DNA from: an uncultured Mucilaginibacter sp.
GTDB lineage: Bacteria; Bacteroidota; Bacteroidia; Sphingobacteriales; Sphingobacteriaceae
Length of the DNA: 64,000 bases
Assembly (NCBI RefSeq): GCF_946479965.1
Contig: NZ_CAMLHX010000008.1
Span: 39,911 to 103,910 of the forward strand
Reading direction: 5' to 3'
Each line of letters opens with the position of its first letter. Positions within the stretch are counted from its first letter, which is position 1. The translations under genes were made by a program, and so were the position numbers. Under the pieces are notes generated by a model that saw only the letters and a program-made list of their open reading frames with translations, did no database searches and had not been told where the DNA came from. Below are positions 1-8,298 of this stretch, piece after piece.

Positions 1-942
1 AAATATAAATTAGGTGATTTTGTTCGCTTTGTTGACGAGAAGCTGGAGGGTTTTATAACCCGCATTATAGATGAGCAAATGATTGGCGTAACCGTTGAAG
101 ACGATTTTGAGATACCTGTGCCGGCCGCTAAAGTTACACTGGTGCATGGTTACAAAGCGCCGGGTACAGCAGTTACCGCTCAGGGCGAAAAAACTCCAAT
201 ACCCGCAGCCGAATTTAAAACCAAGGGCATTTACTTAGGCGTTGTGCCCGATGCAAAAGCTAATTCAGTAGTGCATTTTCACCTCATCAATACTACCTCA
301 TACCAGTTATTGGCAACGCTTACAACGGAGAAGCAAGACTTTAAAGGCGAATACGCGGGTATCATCGCCCCAAATAGTGCCGTCAAAGTTTACTCAGCGC
401 AATTGGCCGATCTGCAGCTTTGGCCGAAGGTGGTGATCAACATTTTATATTTTACAGGTCAGAATATAGCATCGCCATCGCCGTTAACATTTGCGGAGAA
501 GTTTAAAGCCAAAGATTTTTCAGGAACAAAGAAAAACCTGCCCATCATAGATCAACAGGGGTGGCAGATCCGCTTGGATGAGTCTGAACTGGTTATTGAT
601 GCCGAAAAGTTAAAAGAGAGTTTCTTCCAAACCGCCGAAGAGAAGATAACCCTGACCAAGCCCGGCCGCGAGGTTGACTTACATATAGAAAAGCTGCGGG
701 ATGATCATCAGTTTTTAAACGGTGCCGAGATATTGAACATCCAGCTGGCGCATTTTAACAAATCCCTTGATGCAGCCATTGTGCACCAACTGCCCGACAT
801 GATATTTATTCACGGCGCCGGCAACGGCACTTTACGCCACGAGTTGCAAAAAATAGTAAGCAAGCACCCCAAAGTGCAAACCTTTATGGATGCCCAGAAA
901 GAGAAATTTGGCTATGGCGCTACCAAGGTGGTGTTTAAATAA
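1..942 (+). CDS. DUF2027/Smr-domain protein, 5' end missing
   Basis: The reading frame is open from base 1, so the gene begins upstream and the Met at base 79 is internal. The visible 313 residues fit the Bacteroidota DUF2027 (MutS2-related) protein: an N-terminal beta-rich segment, a middle DUF2027 region, and a C-terminal Smr domain (about the last 85 residues) with the FIHGAGNGTLRHEL motif, close to the family LHGxGxGxLR signature. Smr domains are known as DNA or RNA nickases or nucleic-acid binders; the substrate of this family is not established. It ends with a TAA and is followed by about 650 bases of repeat-rich DNA, so it appears to close its transcription unit. Confidence 0.85.
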   Translation, partial: KYKLGDFVRFVDEKLEGFITRIIDEQMIGVTVEDDFEIPVPAAKVTLVHGYKAPGTAVTAQGEKTPIPAAEFKTKGIYLGVVPDAKANSVVHFHLINTTSYQLLATLTTEKQDFKGEYAGIIAPNSAVKVYSAQLADLQLWPKVVINILYFTGQNIASPSPLTFAEKFKAKDFSGTKKNLPIIDQQGWQIRLDESELVIDAEKLKESFFQTAEEKITLTKPGREVDLHIEKLRDDHQFLNGAEILNIQLAHFNKSLDAAIVHQLPDMIFIHGAGNGTLRHELQKIVSKHPKVQTFMDAQKEKFGYGATKVVFK

Positions 943-1090
943 CTTGCGGTGAGGTAGAACGCGGGCCACAATTGTGTGGTTATGGCCGGACCCATTTTGG
1001 CCGCTGTGTACTGTTCCAAAAAATATAAAGGGTGTAAAAGCTGTTGACGGTACTAAGTTGCTGATTTATAGCACTAATGTGTTTTAGCGT

Positions 1091-1200
1091 GGAACACTTT
1101 GGAACACTTTTAGGCCGTTTTTAGGCCTTTTTTTAGCCTTTTTTTAGCCTTTTTTTATGGGATTTGGAACAGTTTGGAACACTTTGGAACAGCGGATTTT
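1091..1200. repeat. tandem decamer and T-rich repeat
   Basis: TGGAACACTT appears twice in direct succession at 1091-1110, then three or so TAGCC plus T-run units, then further TTTGGAACA copies to about 1200. It is a simple-sequence block in an intergenic region; no protein frame uses it. Confidence 0.6.
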
Positions 1201-1222
1201 CGGATTTGGAACAGGCGGGTTG

Positions 1223-1291
1223 CCCCTCGCGCTCAGTTGTTGGTAATAAGACACGACAACGGCCGACGCGCTTAACACCAACAGGGGCATA
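1223..1291. repeat. dispersed repeat, copy 1 of a pair with 3040-3108
   Basis: Starts CCCCTCGCG, then contains GGTAATAAGACAC and ends near GGGGCATA. The same order of blocks is found at 3040-3108 with scattered substitutions. Function unknown. Confidence 0.6.
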
Positions 1292-1400
1292 GCGGGATTT
1301 TTTAACACCAAACTTGATCAAAACCCACACGTTCTTGCACGTTTTGGGTATGTTCTGAGTAGAAAAGTTAAAGAATTTTGTGGAGCTACATGCAGACATT

Positions 1401-1434
1401 ACTGGTGCGGTGACAACACCAACCAGAGGCTGAA
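1401..1434. repeat. dispersed repeat, matches 5029-5062
   Basis: A 34-base block (ACTGGTGCGGTGACAACACC then AACCAGAGGCTGAA) differs at only one position from the block at 5029-5062, where it forms the tail of a longer dispersed repeat. Confidence 0.7.
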
Positions 1435-1596
1435 CGCTAAGCATTGCGCTAATGCCAAATGTTAATTTAGATCAATATATCCGCAGTTGTAAATGCTCCA
1501 TCGTATTTGTATATTGCCTTGTATATCATACACATCAGTTTGTGCGTGTTCAAAGAAAACTGAGTCAACCGGTATTGCCAATCACAATTTTAACGC

Positions 1597-2997
1597 ATGA
1601 AAAAAATTATACTGCCGCTACTGCTTTTTTTATTCTTACTCAATTACGCAAAAGGCCAAACTGTTAATACCGATAGTCTTAAAAGGCTGATCAAAAACCA
1701 AAAAAACGACACATTAAAGGTAAACTTAATGTGCGACCTGGCTTTTTATTATTCGGGTAATAAACCGGATACGGCTATAAAAATAGCATTGGAGGCGTTA
1801 AAATTAGCCACCAAGGCACACTACATTAAGGGCCAAGCACTTTGTTTTAACCGGATAGGCAACAGCCATCAAGAAAGTGGGAACTATGCCAAAGCAATGG
1901 AAGCCCTTTTACAGGCGTTAAAATTAAACGAAAGCGTTAATAACATTGCAGGTATGGCACAAAACACCCATAACCTTGGCGTTGTTTATGTTAGTGTGGG
2001 CGAATATGCGCGTGCATTAGCTTACCAACGGAAATCAAAAAAACTTTACGAAAGAGCAAAATCTGATGGAATCGCAATAAGCCTGTCAATGTTGGCCAGA
2101 ACCTATTTTTTCCTTAACCAATATGATTCTGCAAGAGTGTATGCACAATTGGGATACGAAGCCACTAAAAAACTTTTGCCAATGCGCCTGGGCATTCCTT
2201 TGGCAGTTCAGGGAGATATTTATTCAAAAATGGGCGAAGGGAAACTTGCACTTGAATATTATCGTTTAAGTTTGCCTTATTGGGAGCGGTTTGGAAACAA
2301 TACCGGCTATAGTATCGCCCTTTTGGGTATGGCCACGGTGTTTAAAGGCCAACATATGCCAGACTCGGCCTTAGTGTATGGAAAAAGGGCCTATAATAAA
2401 GGTCTTAGCAATGGAAAATACAACCCGCAACTGGCCGATGCAGCAAATTTCTTGGCTACCTGTTACGATAAAAGTAAGATGGCCGACAGTGCCGTGTTTT
2501 ATTTTAAAGCCGCTGCACTGGCTAAAGACTCGTTATATAGCAGCCAGCGGTTTAGCCAATTACAAAGTTTAGGGTTTGATGAGCAGCTACGGCAAATTGA
2601 ACTGGCCGGTACTGAGGAAAAAGCGACGGAAGAAAGAAAGCATAACCTTCAATTTGCAGGTATTGCTGTTATTATATTAAGCCTTTTGACCTTATTTTTT
2701 GCCCTAAGCAGGACCATTATTGTTAAAGAGAATTTTATCAAATACTTTAATGTTATTGTACTGTTGGCTGTATTTGAATTCATCAACCTACTGATACACC
2801 CTTATCTTGCACATCTTACCCACGACTCACCGCCGTTAATGTTGCTGATATTGATAGGCATAGGTGCCCTATTAGTCCCCTTGCATCATAAGCTGGAACA
2901 TTGGGTTGCCCATACACTTACCGAAAAAAACAAGCAAATAAGGCTCGCAGCAGCTAAAAAAACAATAGCGCATTTGGAGAATAAGGAATTGATTTAG
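1597..2997 (+). CDS. TPR protein with C-terminal membrane segments
   Basis: A 466-residue protein with an N-terminal signal peptide (MKKIILPLLLFLFLL, cleavage probably after AKG), a run of tetratricopeptide-like repeats from about residue 50 to 320, a charged linker, and three hydrophobic segments at about 353-370, 383-402 and 414-430. This is the architecture of the sensor half of Bacteroidota TPR histidine kinases or TPR-LuxR regulators, but the protein stops after a short cytoplasmic tail with no kinase, GGDEF or DNA-binding domain. It probably mediates protein contacts in the periplasm and inner membrane; ligand and partner are unknown. It stands alone, flanked by repeat-rich DNA on both sides, so it could have lost an output domain. 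Confidence 0.75.
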   Translation: MKKIILPLLLFLFLLNYAKGQTVNTDSLKRLIKNQKNDTLKVNLMCDLAFYYSGNKPDTAIKIALEALKLATKAHYIKGQALCFNRIGNSHQESGNYAKAMEALLQALKLNESVNNIAGMAQNTHNLGVVYVSVGEYARALAYQRKSKKLYERAKSDGIAISLSMLARTYFFLNQYDSARVYAQLGYEATKKLLPMRLGIPLAVQGDIYSKMGEGKLALEYYRLSLPYWERFGNNTGYSIALLGMATVFKGQHMPDSALVYGKRAYNKGLSNGKYNPQLADAANFLATCYDKSKMADSAVFYFKAAALAKDSLYSSQRFSQLQSLGFDEQLRQIELAGTEEKATEERKHNLQFAGIAVIILSLLTLFFALSRTIIVKENFIKYFNVIVLLAVFEFINLLIHPYLAHLTHDSPPLMLLILIGIGALLVPLHHKLEHWVAHTLTEKNKQIRLAAAKKTIAHLENKELI

Positions 2998-3039
2998 GCA
3001 GGAAACAGGCGAAACCGTCAGCAAAGCAGCTATTGTCTC

Positions 3040-3108
3040 CCCCTCGCGTTCAGTTGTCGGTAATAAGACACCACAACGGCCAACGCGCCGAACATGAACA
3101 GCGGCATA
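3040..3108. repeat. dispersed repeat, copy 2 of a pair with 1223-1291
   Basis: Same block order as 1223-1291 (CCCTCGCG, CAGTTGT, GGTAATAAGACAC, ACAACGGCC, GGCATA) with scattered mismatches. Confidence 0.6.
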
Positions 3109-3115
3109 GGATGTA

Positions 3116-3145
3116 AGAGTGCGGGTTCGATTCCCGCTCTGAATA
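3116..3145 (+). other. tRNA T-arm-like fragment (tRNA relic)
   Basis: GCGGG, loop TTCGATT, CCCGC is a perfect T-arm with the canonical TTCRANY loop, followed by seven bases TCTGAAT that could be the 3' acceptor strand. No matching 5' acceptor strand (ATTCAGA) or D and anticodon arms occur in the preceding 80 bases, so this is not an intact tRNA gene. A 3' tRNA fragment is what integrative elements leave at attachment sites; chance resemblance is also possible. Confidence 0.35.
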
Positions 3146-3318
3146 AACTCTGATAGGAAATAGGACAGACGCGGCACGCGTGCGCCAAGCAGGGGGGGAG
3201 CGGGGGGGTGATACCCCTTAAAACAACTTGCTTAATCAGTTTTTCTGATTAAATTGCATTTTATTTCTTTATAAATCAAACCAATTTTAACTAACCAACC
3301 AAATAAACAATTACTCGT

Positions 3319-4746
3319 ATGAAGAAATTATTTATCCCGTTTCTATTCCTGGCTCTTGCAGTGTTTTTTGCCTCCTGGAGTAGAAAAGACACCAATCCGG
3401 TACTTACCGTTGAGGGAGGACAAATTAAAGGAGTTCCGACCCCCACTAAAGGAATTATTGCCTACAAAGGAATTCCATTTGCAGCTCCGCCTGTAGGCAA
3501 CCTGCGTTGGAGAGAACCTCAGCCTGTATTGCCTTGGAAAGGCGTAAAAACAGCTGACAAATACGGAGCAGCAGCTATGCAGGTTACCTGGGATCCGAAC
3601 AGTTTTTATGGTAAAGAATGGCGTGCCAGCGGCAGTGTTCCGTTTAAAGAAGATTGCCTTTATCTGAATGTATGGACACCAGCAGCTGGCGAAAAAACTA
3701 AAAAACTTCCGGTTGCTGTGTGGATTCACGGTGGCGGCTACCGCGAAGGATTTGCTTTCGAACCTGAAATGGACGGAGGTGAAGATTGGGCTTCTCGCGG
3801 CGTAATTCTGGTGTCTGTTACTTACCGTCTTGGCGTGATGGGCTTTTTCTCTCACCCGCTTTTGTCGGCTGAAAGCCCGAACAAAGTATCAGGCAATTAT
3901 GGCTTGATGGATCAGGCAGCAGCCGTGAAATGGGTGTACAAAAACATTGAACAATTTGGTGGTGATCCTAAAAATATCACCATTTTCGGACAGAGCGCCG
4001 GTGCCGGTAGCGTACAATCTTTATGTGCTTCTCCTGTCTCTAAAAGCATGATAAGTAAAGCCATTAGCATGAGCGGTGGCGGACTTAATACAAATGGCAG
4101 GCCAGGACTTTCTTTAGACACTGCGCAATTACAAAACAAAAGAATGATGGATCACTTCGGTAAGAAAACGCTAGCCGAAATGAGATCCCTATCTTTCGAC
4201 GAACTGCTTCAAATGTCTCAAAAATACACTGAAGCTACAAAAATGCGTTTGGCTTGGAGCCCTGTTATCGACAACTACTTCTTAAAGAAAACTTTTTCAG
4301 AAGCTGCAATGGCCAGAGAGATACCAGATATCCCATATATGATTGGTTTTACATCTAATGACCTAAGTGACATGACCAAGCCAATCAACGATTTCGCTGC
4401 ATTGCGTGCAGGCCAGAGCACAAAGCCAACATATGCTTATATGTTTCAGCGTCAGCTTCCGGGCGATGCAAGTGGCGCTTTCCACTCTGCCGACCTATGG
4501 TACATTTTCCACTCGCTACGCCACAGCTGGCGCCCGTCTACAGCCGGCGACGAAGAATTAAGTAAGAAAATGGTTGACTTCTGGACCAATTTTGCTAAGT
4601 CAGGCAACCCTAATGGTAAACTGGAAAGTACCTGGAAACCTTATACCGCTCAAAACCCGCAATTTTTGTTGTTGGATGCAGATAAGGACAAGGCAGTATT
4701 TAGCATGACTGCGACTCCACAGTATAAGGGCAGCGTCCGAAGATAA
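3319..4746 (+). CDS. carboxylesterase (type B family, alpha/beta hydrolase), secreted
   Basis: A 475-residue type B carboxylesterase/para-nitrobenzyl esterase family protein. An N-terminal hydrophobic segment (residues 4-19) suggests export. Seen motifs: the oxyanion HGGG at 137-140, nucleophile elbow GQSAG with Ser226, and a catalytic His388 in AFHSADLW; the acid is probably Asp348 in SNDLSDM. It hydrolyses carboxyl esters; the natural substrate cannot be read from the sequence. The segment between the acid and the Y.Y.F strand is shorter than in classical cholinesterase-like members, as I recall for some Bacteroidota relatives. A strong terminator follows, so the gene is probably monocistronic. 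Confidence 0.9.
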   Translation: MKKLFIPFLFLALAVFFASWSRKDTNPVLTVEGGQIKGVPTPTKGIIAYKGIPFAAPPVGNLRWREPQPVLPWKGVKTADKYGAAAMQVTWDPNSFYGKEWRASGSVPFKEDCLYLNVWTPAAGEKTKKLPVAVWIHGGGYREGFAFEPEMDGGEDWASRGVILVSVTYRLGVMGFFSHPLLSAESPNKVSGNYGLMDQAAAVKWVYKNIEQFGGDPKNITIFGQSAGAGSVQSLCASPVSKSMISKAISMSGGGLNTNGRPGLSLDTAQLQNKRMMDHFGKKTLAEMRSLSFDELLQMSQKYTEATKMRLAWSPVIDNYFLKKTFSEAAMAREIPDIPYMIGFTSNDLSDMTKPINDFAALRAGQSTKPTYAYMFQRQLPGDASGAFHSADLWYIFHSLRHSWRPSTAGDEELSKKMVDFWTNFAKSGNPNGKLESTWKPYTAQNPQFLLLDADKDKAVFSMTATPQYKGSVRR

Positions 4747-4799
4747 AAATATGCCGCTAACACGGTAGAAACAGTCTCTTTTAAGACTTAGTCTCTTAA

Positions 4800-4837
4800 T
4801 AGAAATGCCGCATTTATAATTGAATGCGGCATTTCTA
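4800..4837. terminator. rho-independent terminator after the esterase
   Basis: A perfect 15-bp stem (TAGAAATGCCGCATT with AATGCGGCATTTCTA) around an 8-base loop, followed by T-rich sequence. Confidence 0.85.
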
Positions 4838-4899
4838 TTTATTAAAATCGACAATTATATCTCCCGTATTGTTGATTTAATATATTCAAGCATTTACTC

Positions 4900-5063
4900 C
4901 GCTCCCGCAAGCGTCCCGCTTGTGGTTAATAAAGTGTTCGGCTGTTGCGAACTGTTTCATTCTCTTACCGAACGAACACCAACCAATTTTGTCACACGCG
5001 GCACGCGTGCGCCAGCGTGAGGGGCAACACTGGTGCGGTGACAACACCGACCAGAGGCTGAAT
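4900..5063. repeat. dispersed repeat family B, longest copy
   Basis: Contains TGTGGTTAATAAAGTGTTCG, then CCGAACGAACACC (partly complementary to GTGTTCGG), then CACGCGGCACGCGTGCGCC and a tail matching 1401-1434. Shorter copies lie at 5729-5848, 6913-6993 and 8911-8966. Confidence 0.75.
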
Positions 5064-5135
5064 GGATATAGTGGATTGGTTGATGAGTGTTCGGTAGGTG
5101 TTGGGGTGTTCGGGTGGGGAACGAACAGTAACCAT

Positions 5136-5170
5136 CACGTCATTGCGAGGAACGAAGCAATCTCCGTGGG
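5136..5170. repeat. ATTGCGAGGAACGAAGCAAT hairpin repeat
   Basis: CGTCATTGCGAGGAACGAAG followed by CAATCT. The ATTGC and GCAAT ends pair. This motif is a widespread bacterial intergenic repeat. Confidence 0.7.
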
Positions 5171-5190
5171 ATAGGCATAGGAAATTGTTG

Positions 5191-5236
5191 GTCACGAGTA
5201 CTCAGCCCGCTTGGCTGCGCTGCATACTCGCGCCAG
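5191..5236. repeat. CGAGTA hairpin repeat (family A), solo copy
   Basis: CACGAGTACTCAG ... CTGCATACTCGCGCCAG forms an imperfect hairpin, as in the copies at 15429-15475, 16091-16137, 16144-16190 and 16195-16241. Confidence 0.75.
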
Positions 5237-5247
5237 AGAGGGGAACA

Positions 5248-5676
5248 CTATAAATTTAAGAATTTTTTGCATTCATTATGTTGACTTTGAATTTTTCGTC
5301 GCAAAGCGAGGTCATTTACAGTTGACGGCAACGGATTTTTAATAAGCTCTTTTATGGATGAATGTAATTGCAATAAAAAGAATTCAATGAAATCATTTTG
5401 ATCACACGTAAATAAAAGCAACGCGTGATTTTTATAAGCTAAACTCAAGTGTCCTTTAGCGTACAAAATAGCTGTTACAGCCTCAGAAACATCTTGAGTA
5501 TTTGTAGGGTGTGCTTTTGTAATTGGATGGATAAGTCTATTGCAATCTTGAGCCTTTAACGTTAACTGATTTTCAATGTTTGAAATAACCGTATGCTTCT
5601 GCGATAGATAACTTTGATAAAGCGCAAATAACGATACCGACAAAGCACCAATTGAAATCCAGATAGAGAGGTCCAT
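5248..5676 (-). CDS. small membrane-anchored protein, unknown function
   Basis: 142 residues. The N-terminus (about 4-22) is a single hydrophobic helix (IWISIGALSVSLFALYQSYL) with a short N-terminal tail; the remainder is mostly helical and soluble-looking, with no motif I recognise. The topology resembles small bacterial proteins with an N-terminal anchor and a cytoplasmic helical domain. It sits alone between dispersed repeats, on the same strand as the next unknown membrane protein, 180 bases away. It could be an accessory gene of a mobile region; there is no evidence for a function. Confidence 0.6.
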   Translation of the reverse strand: MDLSIWISIGALSVSLFALYQSYLSQKHTVISNIENQLTLKAQDCNRLIHPITKAHPTNTQDVSEAVTAILYAKGHLSLAYKNHALLLFTCDQNDFIEFFLLQLHSSIKELIKNPLPSTVNDLALRRKIQSQHNECKKFLNL

Positions 5677-5728
5677 ATTAATTTTTAATAATTGTCCTTA
5701 TATGTTATTAAATTGCGATGGATACAAG

Positions 5729-5848
5729 TTCGCTCCCCCAAACTTCTCACTTGTGGTTAATAAAGTGTTCGCCTATTGCAAGCAGTCTCATTCCCTTACC
5801 GAACGAACGCCTACTATTTTGTCACACGCGGCACTCGTGCGCAAGCAT
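5729..5848. repeat. dispersed repeat family B, copy 2
   Basis: Carries TTGTGGTTAATAAAGTGTTC, CCGAACGAACGCC and GTCACACGCGGCACTCGTGC, in the same order as 4900-5063 with small differences. Confidence 0.75.
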
Positions 5849-5858
5849 AAGTGAAAAT

Positions 5859-6830
5859 TTAATGAATGAGACCATTCCGCTTTGTTTTGAACCTCTCAGC
5901 ATTATCAGCTAAAAATCTTCCAACTACATTTAATCGTTCAGAGTCATCATCGGTCAAGACACCATAAGGCTTAAGTTGACTGTAAATTTCAGTGCCGATA
6001 GTTCCACCGTGTCTTTCATATTCCACGACGTTTAAAAAACCATTCCAAAAACCGTCAAATTTCAATGTTTGAACGAGCTTCTCTACAAGGGGTGGCAATA
6101 CTGCTATTGATGCCCAATAAGTTCTACTTTCATCATTAAATAACAACTGTTGAATAAAATTTCTATCAGAATACAGAGCCTTGTTATCTGCCTCCAAACT
6201 CACGATTCTTTTTTCGAGATTTGATTTTTCATCGGTAATATTGATAAGCTTTTCATTCAACTTTAATTCCACACTATTTTTAAAGGTGAGTGAATCATTT
6301 ACTTCCTTGATTTTCTCATTAAGAGCAGATACTTGATCATTGATTTGTCTTATTTGACCATTTTTAACAATTATTTCTGCAAGTTGCTCGTCATAACTTT
6401 TTGATAATAATCTTCCGGCTTTCCTTTCTTCTTCATATTTAGCTGAATATTCATTCCTTTCAGTTAAGACTTCTTCATACTCGTTTCTAGCTATTACATT
6501 TTTGTTTATAACCCTTTTAGTAATTCCAGGCATCAATCCAAAGTCTATAAATAGTGCCAACGATCTTGTTCCTACTATTATTAAATACCCAATAATCATT
6601 ATTACAAAAGTCCAAATAACATCTCTGGCAATGGTACTCCCCGTAAACTCTATTTTTCCAATAGCCCGTAACGTTGCTATCCTTATCTCTAAACCTTTTA
6701 CTTCGCCGATATTAAATAATGTATACCAGAACTCCCAATGGTGAATGATAAGTATAAGTCCAAGTGTTCCAAAAAAAGGATTGCTAAGTTTTTCCTTAGC
6801 ATTTTGAAAAAAAGAGTTGAAAAAATCCAT
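5859..6830 (-). CDS. membrane protein with long coiled coil, unknown function
   Basis: 323 residues from the ATG at 6830; a TTG 27 bases upstream would add nine hydrophobic residues, but the MDFFNSFFQNAKEKL start gives a more usual N-terminus. Two hydrophobic segments (about 22-40 and 74-100) are followed by a coiled coil rich in E, K, N and L from about 115 to 235 and a globular C-terminal domain of about 85 residues. Proteins beginning with a similar NAKEKLSNPFFG-type motif followed by two membrane helices occur widely in bacteria and are uncharacterised as far as I know. The coding strand is AT-rich compared with the housekeeping genes here, in keeping with an acquired gene. Confidence 0.6.
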   Translation of the reverse strand: MDFFNSFFQNAKEKLSNPFFGTLGLILIIHHWEFWYTLFNIGEVKGLEIRIATLRAIGKIEFTGSTIARDVIWTFVIMIIGYLIIVGTRSLALFIDFGLMPGITKRVINKNVIARNEYEEVLTERNEYSAKYEEERKAGRLLSKSYDEQLAEIIVKNGQIRQINDQVSALNEKIKEVNDSLTFKNSVELKLNEKLINITDEKSNLEKRIVSLEADNKALYSDRNFIQQLLFNDESRTYWASIAVLPPLVEKLVQTLKFDGFWNGFLNVVEYERHGGTIGTEIYSQLKPYGVLTDDDSERLNVVGRFLADNAERFKTKRNGLIH

Positions 6831-6912
6831 CGTAAAAGCAAAAAGGAAAAATAGCAATAATTTACTAAAAATCAGTTACTTCCATTTTATAGCTCTCAGA
6901 GACGGGACCCTG

Positions 6913-6993
6913 GCTACCGCAAGCATCCCGTTTGTGGTTAATGAGGTGTTCGGCTGTTGGAAATTGTCGCGTTTCCTTACCGAACGAACACTA
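6913..6993. repeat. dispersed repeat family B, copy 3, reaches the SRAP stop codon
   Basis: Contains TTTGTGGTTAATGAGGTGTT, CGGCTGTTGG and CCGAACGAACACT. It ends at the TAA of the SRAP gene, so the insertion lies directly at the 3' end of that operon. Confidence 0.7.
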
Positions 6994-7779
6994 CAGGTTT
7001 AATTCCAATGCAGGCAGATCAGCGTATTCAAATGGTTCTGTTGGGTCCAGCAAAGCCTGAAACTCTTTAGTAATAGTACAAGCCGTCATTAACCCGGCAG
7101 GGTATTGCGTTGAGGCAATTTCGGTAATGCGTTCATCGGTTAAGTCGGTCATCATCCATTCCCACGCCAGTTCATCGGTTAAAATAGTGGGCATGCGCAT
7201 TTTAGAGTTATGCACCTGCTGCATTAAATGGTTGGCTTTTGTGGTAGTTACCGCTACGGTATGCGCAATTTCACCTGTTTCTCGGTCCGTCCATTCCTGG
7301 CTAATAGCTGCCATAAAGAAGTAAGGGGCGTCGGCAACGTTTATGTAGTACGGGTATTTATCGGGCGTTTTAAGTGGAAGCCCTGTTTTAGCATGGTTGC
7401 GGTATACGTGCCGCCATTCAAAAAAGCCAGTTGATAGCACTAAGCAGCGCCTTTTCCTTGCTGCATCGGCCCACATTGAGCGTTTACCGGCTTCGTTAGT
7501 GAACAGGTTTTCTACTTTGGCATTAAGCGTGGTAAACTTCCTTTTAAATATATCAGCCTCCTGCCTGTTAGGGATAAAGGGCGCAATTATGCCCCATTCC
7601 ATTTGCACAATATCAAAGTTACTTTTATCGGCATTAGGTTTAAGCACAGCTATGGGCATGCCACTAAAGCCGTTAACAACGCCGTTGTTTAAAAAGTCAT
7701 AATCTTTAACAGCTTTTTCTAACTGTTGCAGCATTATCAAATCAGTTCTTGATACTTTTTGTCCGTTGTAGTAACACAT
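6991..7779 (-). CDS. SOS response-associated peptidase family protein (SRAP, YedK/HMCES)
   Basis: SRAP proteins form a covalent DNA-protein crosslink with abasic sites in single-stranded DNA through an N-terminal cysteine, shielding them at stalled forks. The start is placed at 7779 so that Cys is residue 2 after Met removal; the longer open frame would bury it. Seen motifs: Cys2, Asn86 in LNAKVENL, Glu121 in TGFFEW, and His190 in HNSKMRMP. Length 262 matches the family. It is the last gene of a four-gene minus-strand operon (8467 to 6991), with only one base between the upstream stop and this ATG. The shared 17-nt element upstream of the operon also occurs before the SSB gene, consistent with joint control of DNA-repair accessory genes. 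Confidence 0.9.
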   Translation of the reverse strand: MCYYNGQKVSRTDLIMLQQLEKAVKDYDFLNNGVVNGFSGMPIAVLKPNADKSNFDIVQMEWGIIAPFIPNRQEADIFKRKFTTLNAKVENLFTNEAGKRSMWADAARKRRCLVLSTGFFEWRHVYRNHAKTGLPLKTPDKYPYYINVADAPYFFMAAISQEWTDRETGEIAHTVAVTTTKANHLMQQVHNSKMRMPTILTDELAWEWMMTDLTDERITEIASTQYPAGLMTACTITKEFQALLDPTEPFEYADLPALELNL

Positions 7780-7780
7780 A

Positions 7781-8029
7781 TCATTTGTTCTTTTTATCGT
7801 GGTAATACCTGCCAATAACCGGGCCTATTTCATCGGCAATCGCTTGTCTGCCTTCTGGTATGGTCGTCCAGAACTTGAATCCCTTACCGTTATCAACCAC
7901 TACTAAGTTAACAGGTTTTACGTTAATTGAAAACTCCACATGAAAAACGCGTGTACCCTTAATTACCGCTTCGCTTACATGCAAAACGTAATCGCAATAA
8001 TTAATCGTGTAGGGACCTTCGTAGGGCAT
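7781..8029 (-). CDS. small protein in SRAP operon, unknown function
   Basis: 82 residues (MPYEGPYTINYCDYVLHVSE...), predicted beta-rich, ending in a basic tail HDKKNK. I do not recognise the family. One base separates its stop from the SRAP start, and 23 bases separate it from the gene upstream, so it is almost certainly cotranscribed. The pattern looks like small genes often found with SRAP on mobile regions of Bacteroidota genomes. Confidence 0.6.
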   Translation of the reverse strand: MPYEGPYTINYCDYVLHVSEAVIKGTRVFHVEFSINVKPVNLVVVDNGKGFKFWTTIPEGRQAIADEIGPVIGRYYHDKKNK

Positions 8030-8052
8030 CTTATTATAAAGTTAAAGTATTT

Positions 8053-8298
8053 CTATTCCTTCTCATCAAAATAGCTCTCATGTACCAGGTAAAAGGCGTG
8101 TACGGTGTGGTTTATTATTTTTTTACCTTGGTTATACATTTTATGAGATTCGTGTACGGCTGATTCGTTATGGTGTTTGCAAACGCCCTCGGCGTATTTA
8201 CGCTCACGGTACATATTCACCATAGCAAAATTAACATCGCCAAATATTTTATTGTCCTGGCATATTACATATACCTTTCTAAACTTGCGGCGTGCCAT
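8053..8298 (-). CDS. small basic protein in SRAP operon, unknown function
   Basis: 81 residues, basic N-terminus (MARRKFRKVYVICQDNKIFG), several His and Tyr, and an acidic end. No recognised motif. It overlaps the gene upstream by 20 bases, indicating translational coupling. Confidence 0.55.
   Translation of the reverse strand: MARRKFRKVYVICQDNKIFGDVNFAMVNMYRERKYAEGVCKHHNESAVHESHKMYNQGKKIINHTVHAFYLVHESYFDEKE

Larger units (their letters stand above)
943..1596. other. gene-free stretch with tandem and dispersed repeats
   Basis: No convincing gene lies here; the one open frame on the minus strand is low-complexity and matches no family I know. From about 1091 to 1200 a decamer TGGAACACTT recurs several times around tandem copies of a TTAGCCTTTTTT-like unit. 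Positions 1223-1291 resemble 3040-3108, and 1401-1434 are nearly identical to 5029-5062, so the stretch is built largely from dispersed repeats. Confidence 0.6.
2998..3318. other. gene-free stretch with repeat and tRNA-like fragment
   Basis: Contains the second copy of the 1223-1291 repeat (3040-3108), a tRNA T-arm-like hairpin at 3116-3144, a GCGGCACGCGTGCGCC block near 3170 that recurs near 4998 and 5828, a G-run, and AT-rich DNA before the esterase start. No gene was found. Confidence 0.6.
4747..5247. other. gene-free stretch with terminator and dispersed repeats
   Basis: Holds the esterase terminator (4800-4837), a 160-base dispersed repeat (4900-5063), an ATTGC/GCAAT hairpin repeat (5136-5170), and one copy of the CGAGTA hairpin repeat (5191-5236). 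Short open frames here are made of repeat sequence only. Confidence 0.7.

Noticed and set aside
1133..1444. Open frame of 103 codons on the minus strand
   Set aside because: It translates low-complexity and dispersed-repeat DNA, with no family features.
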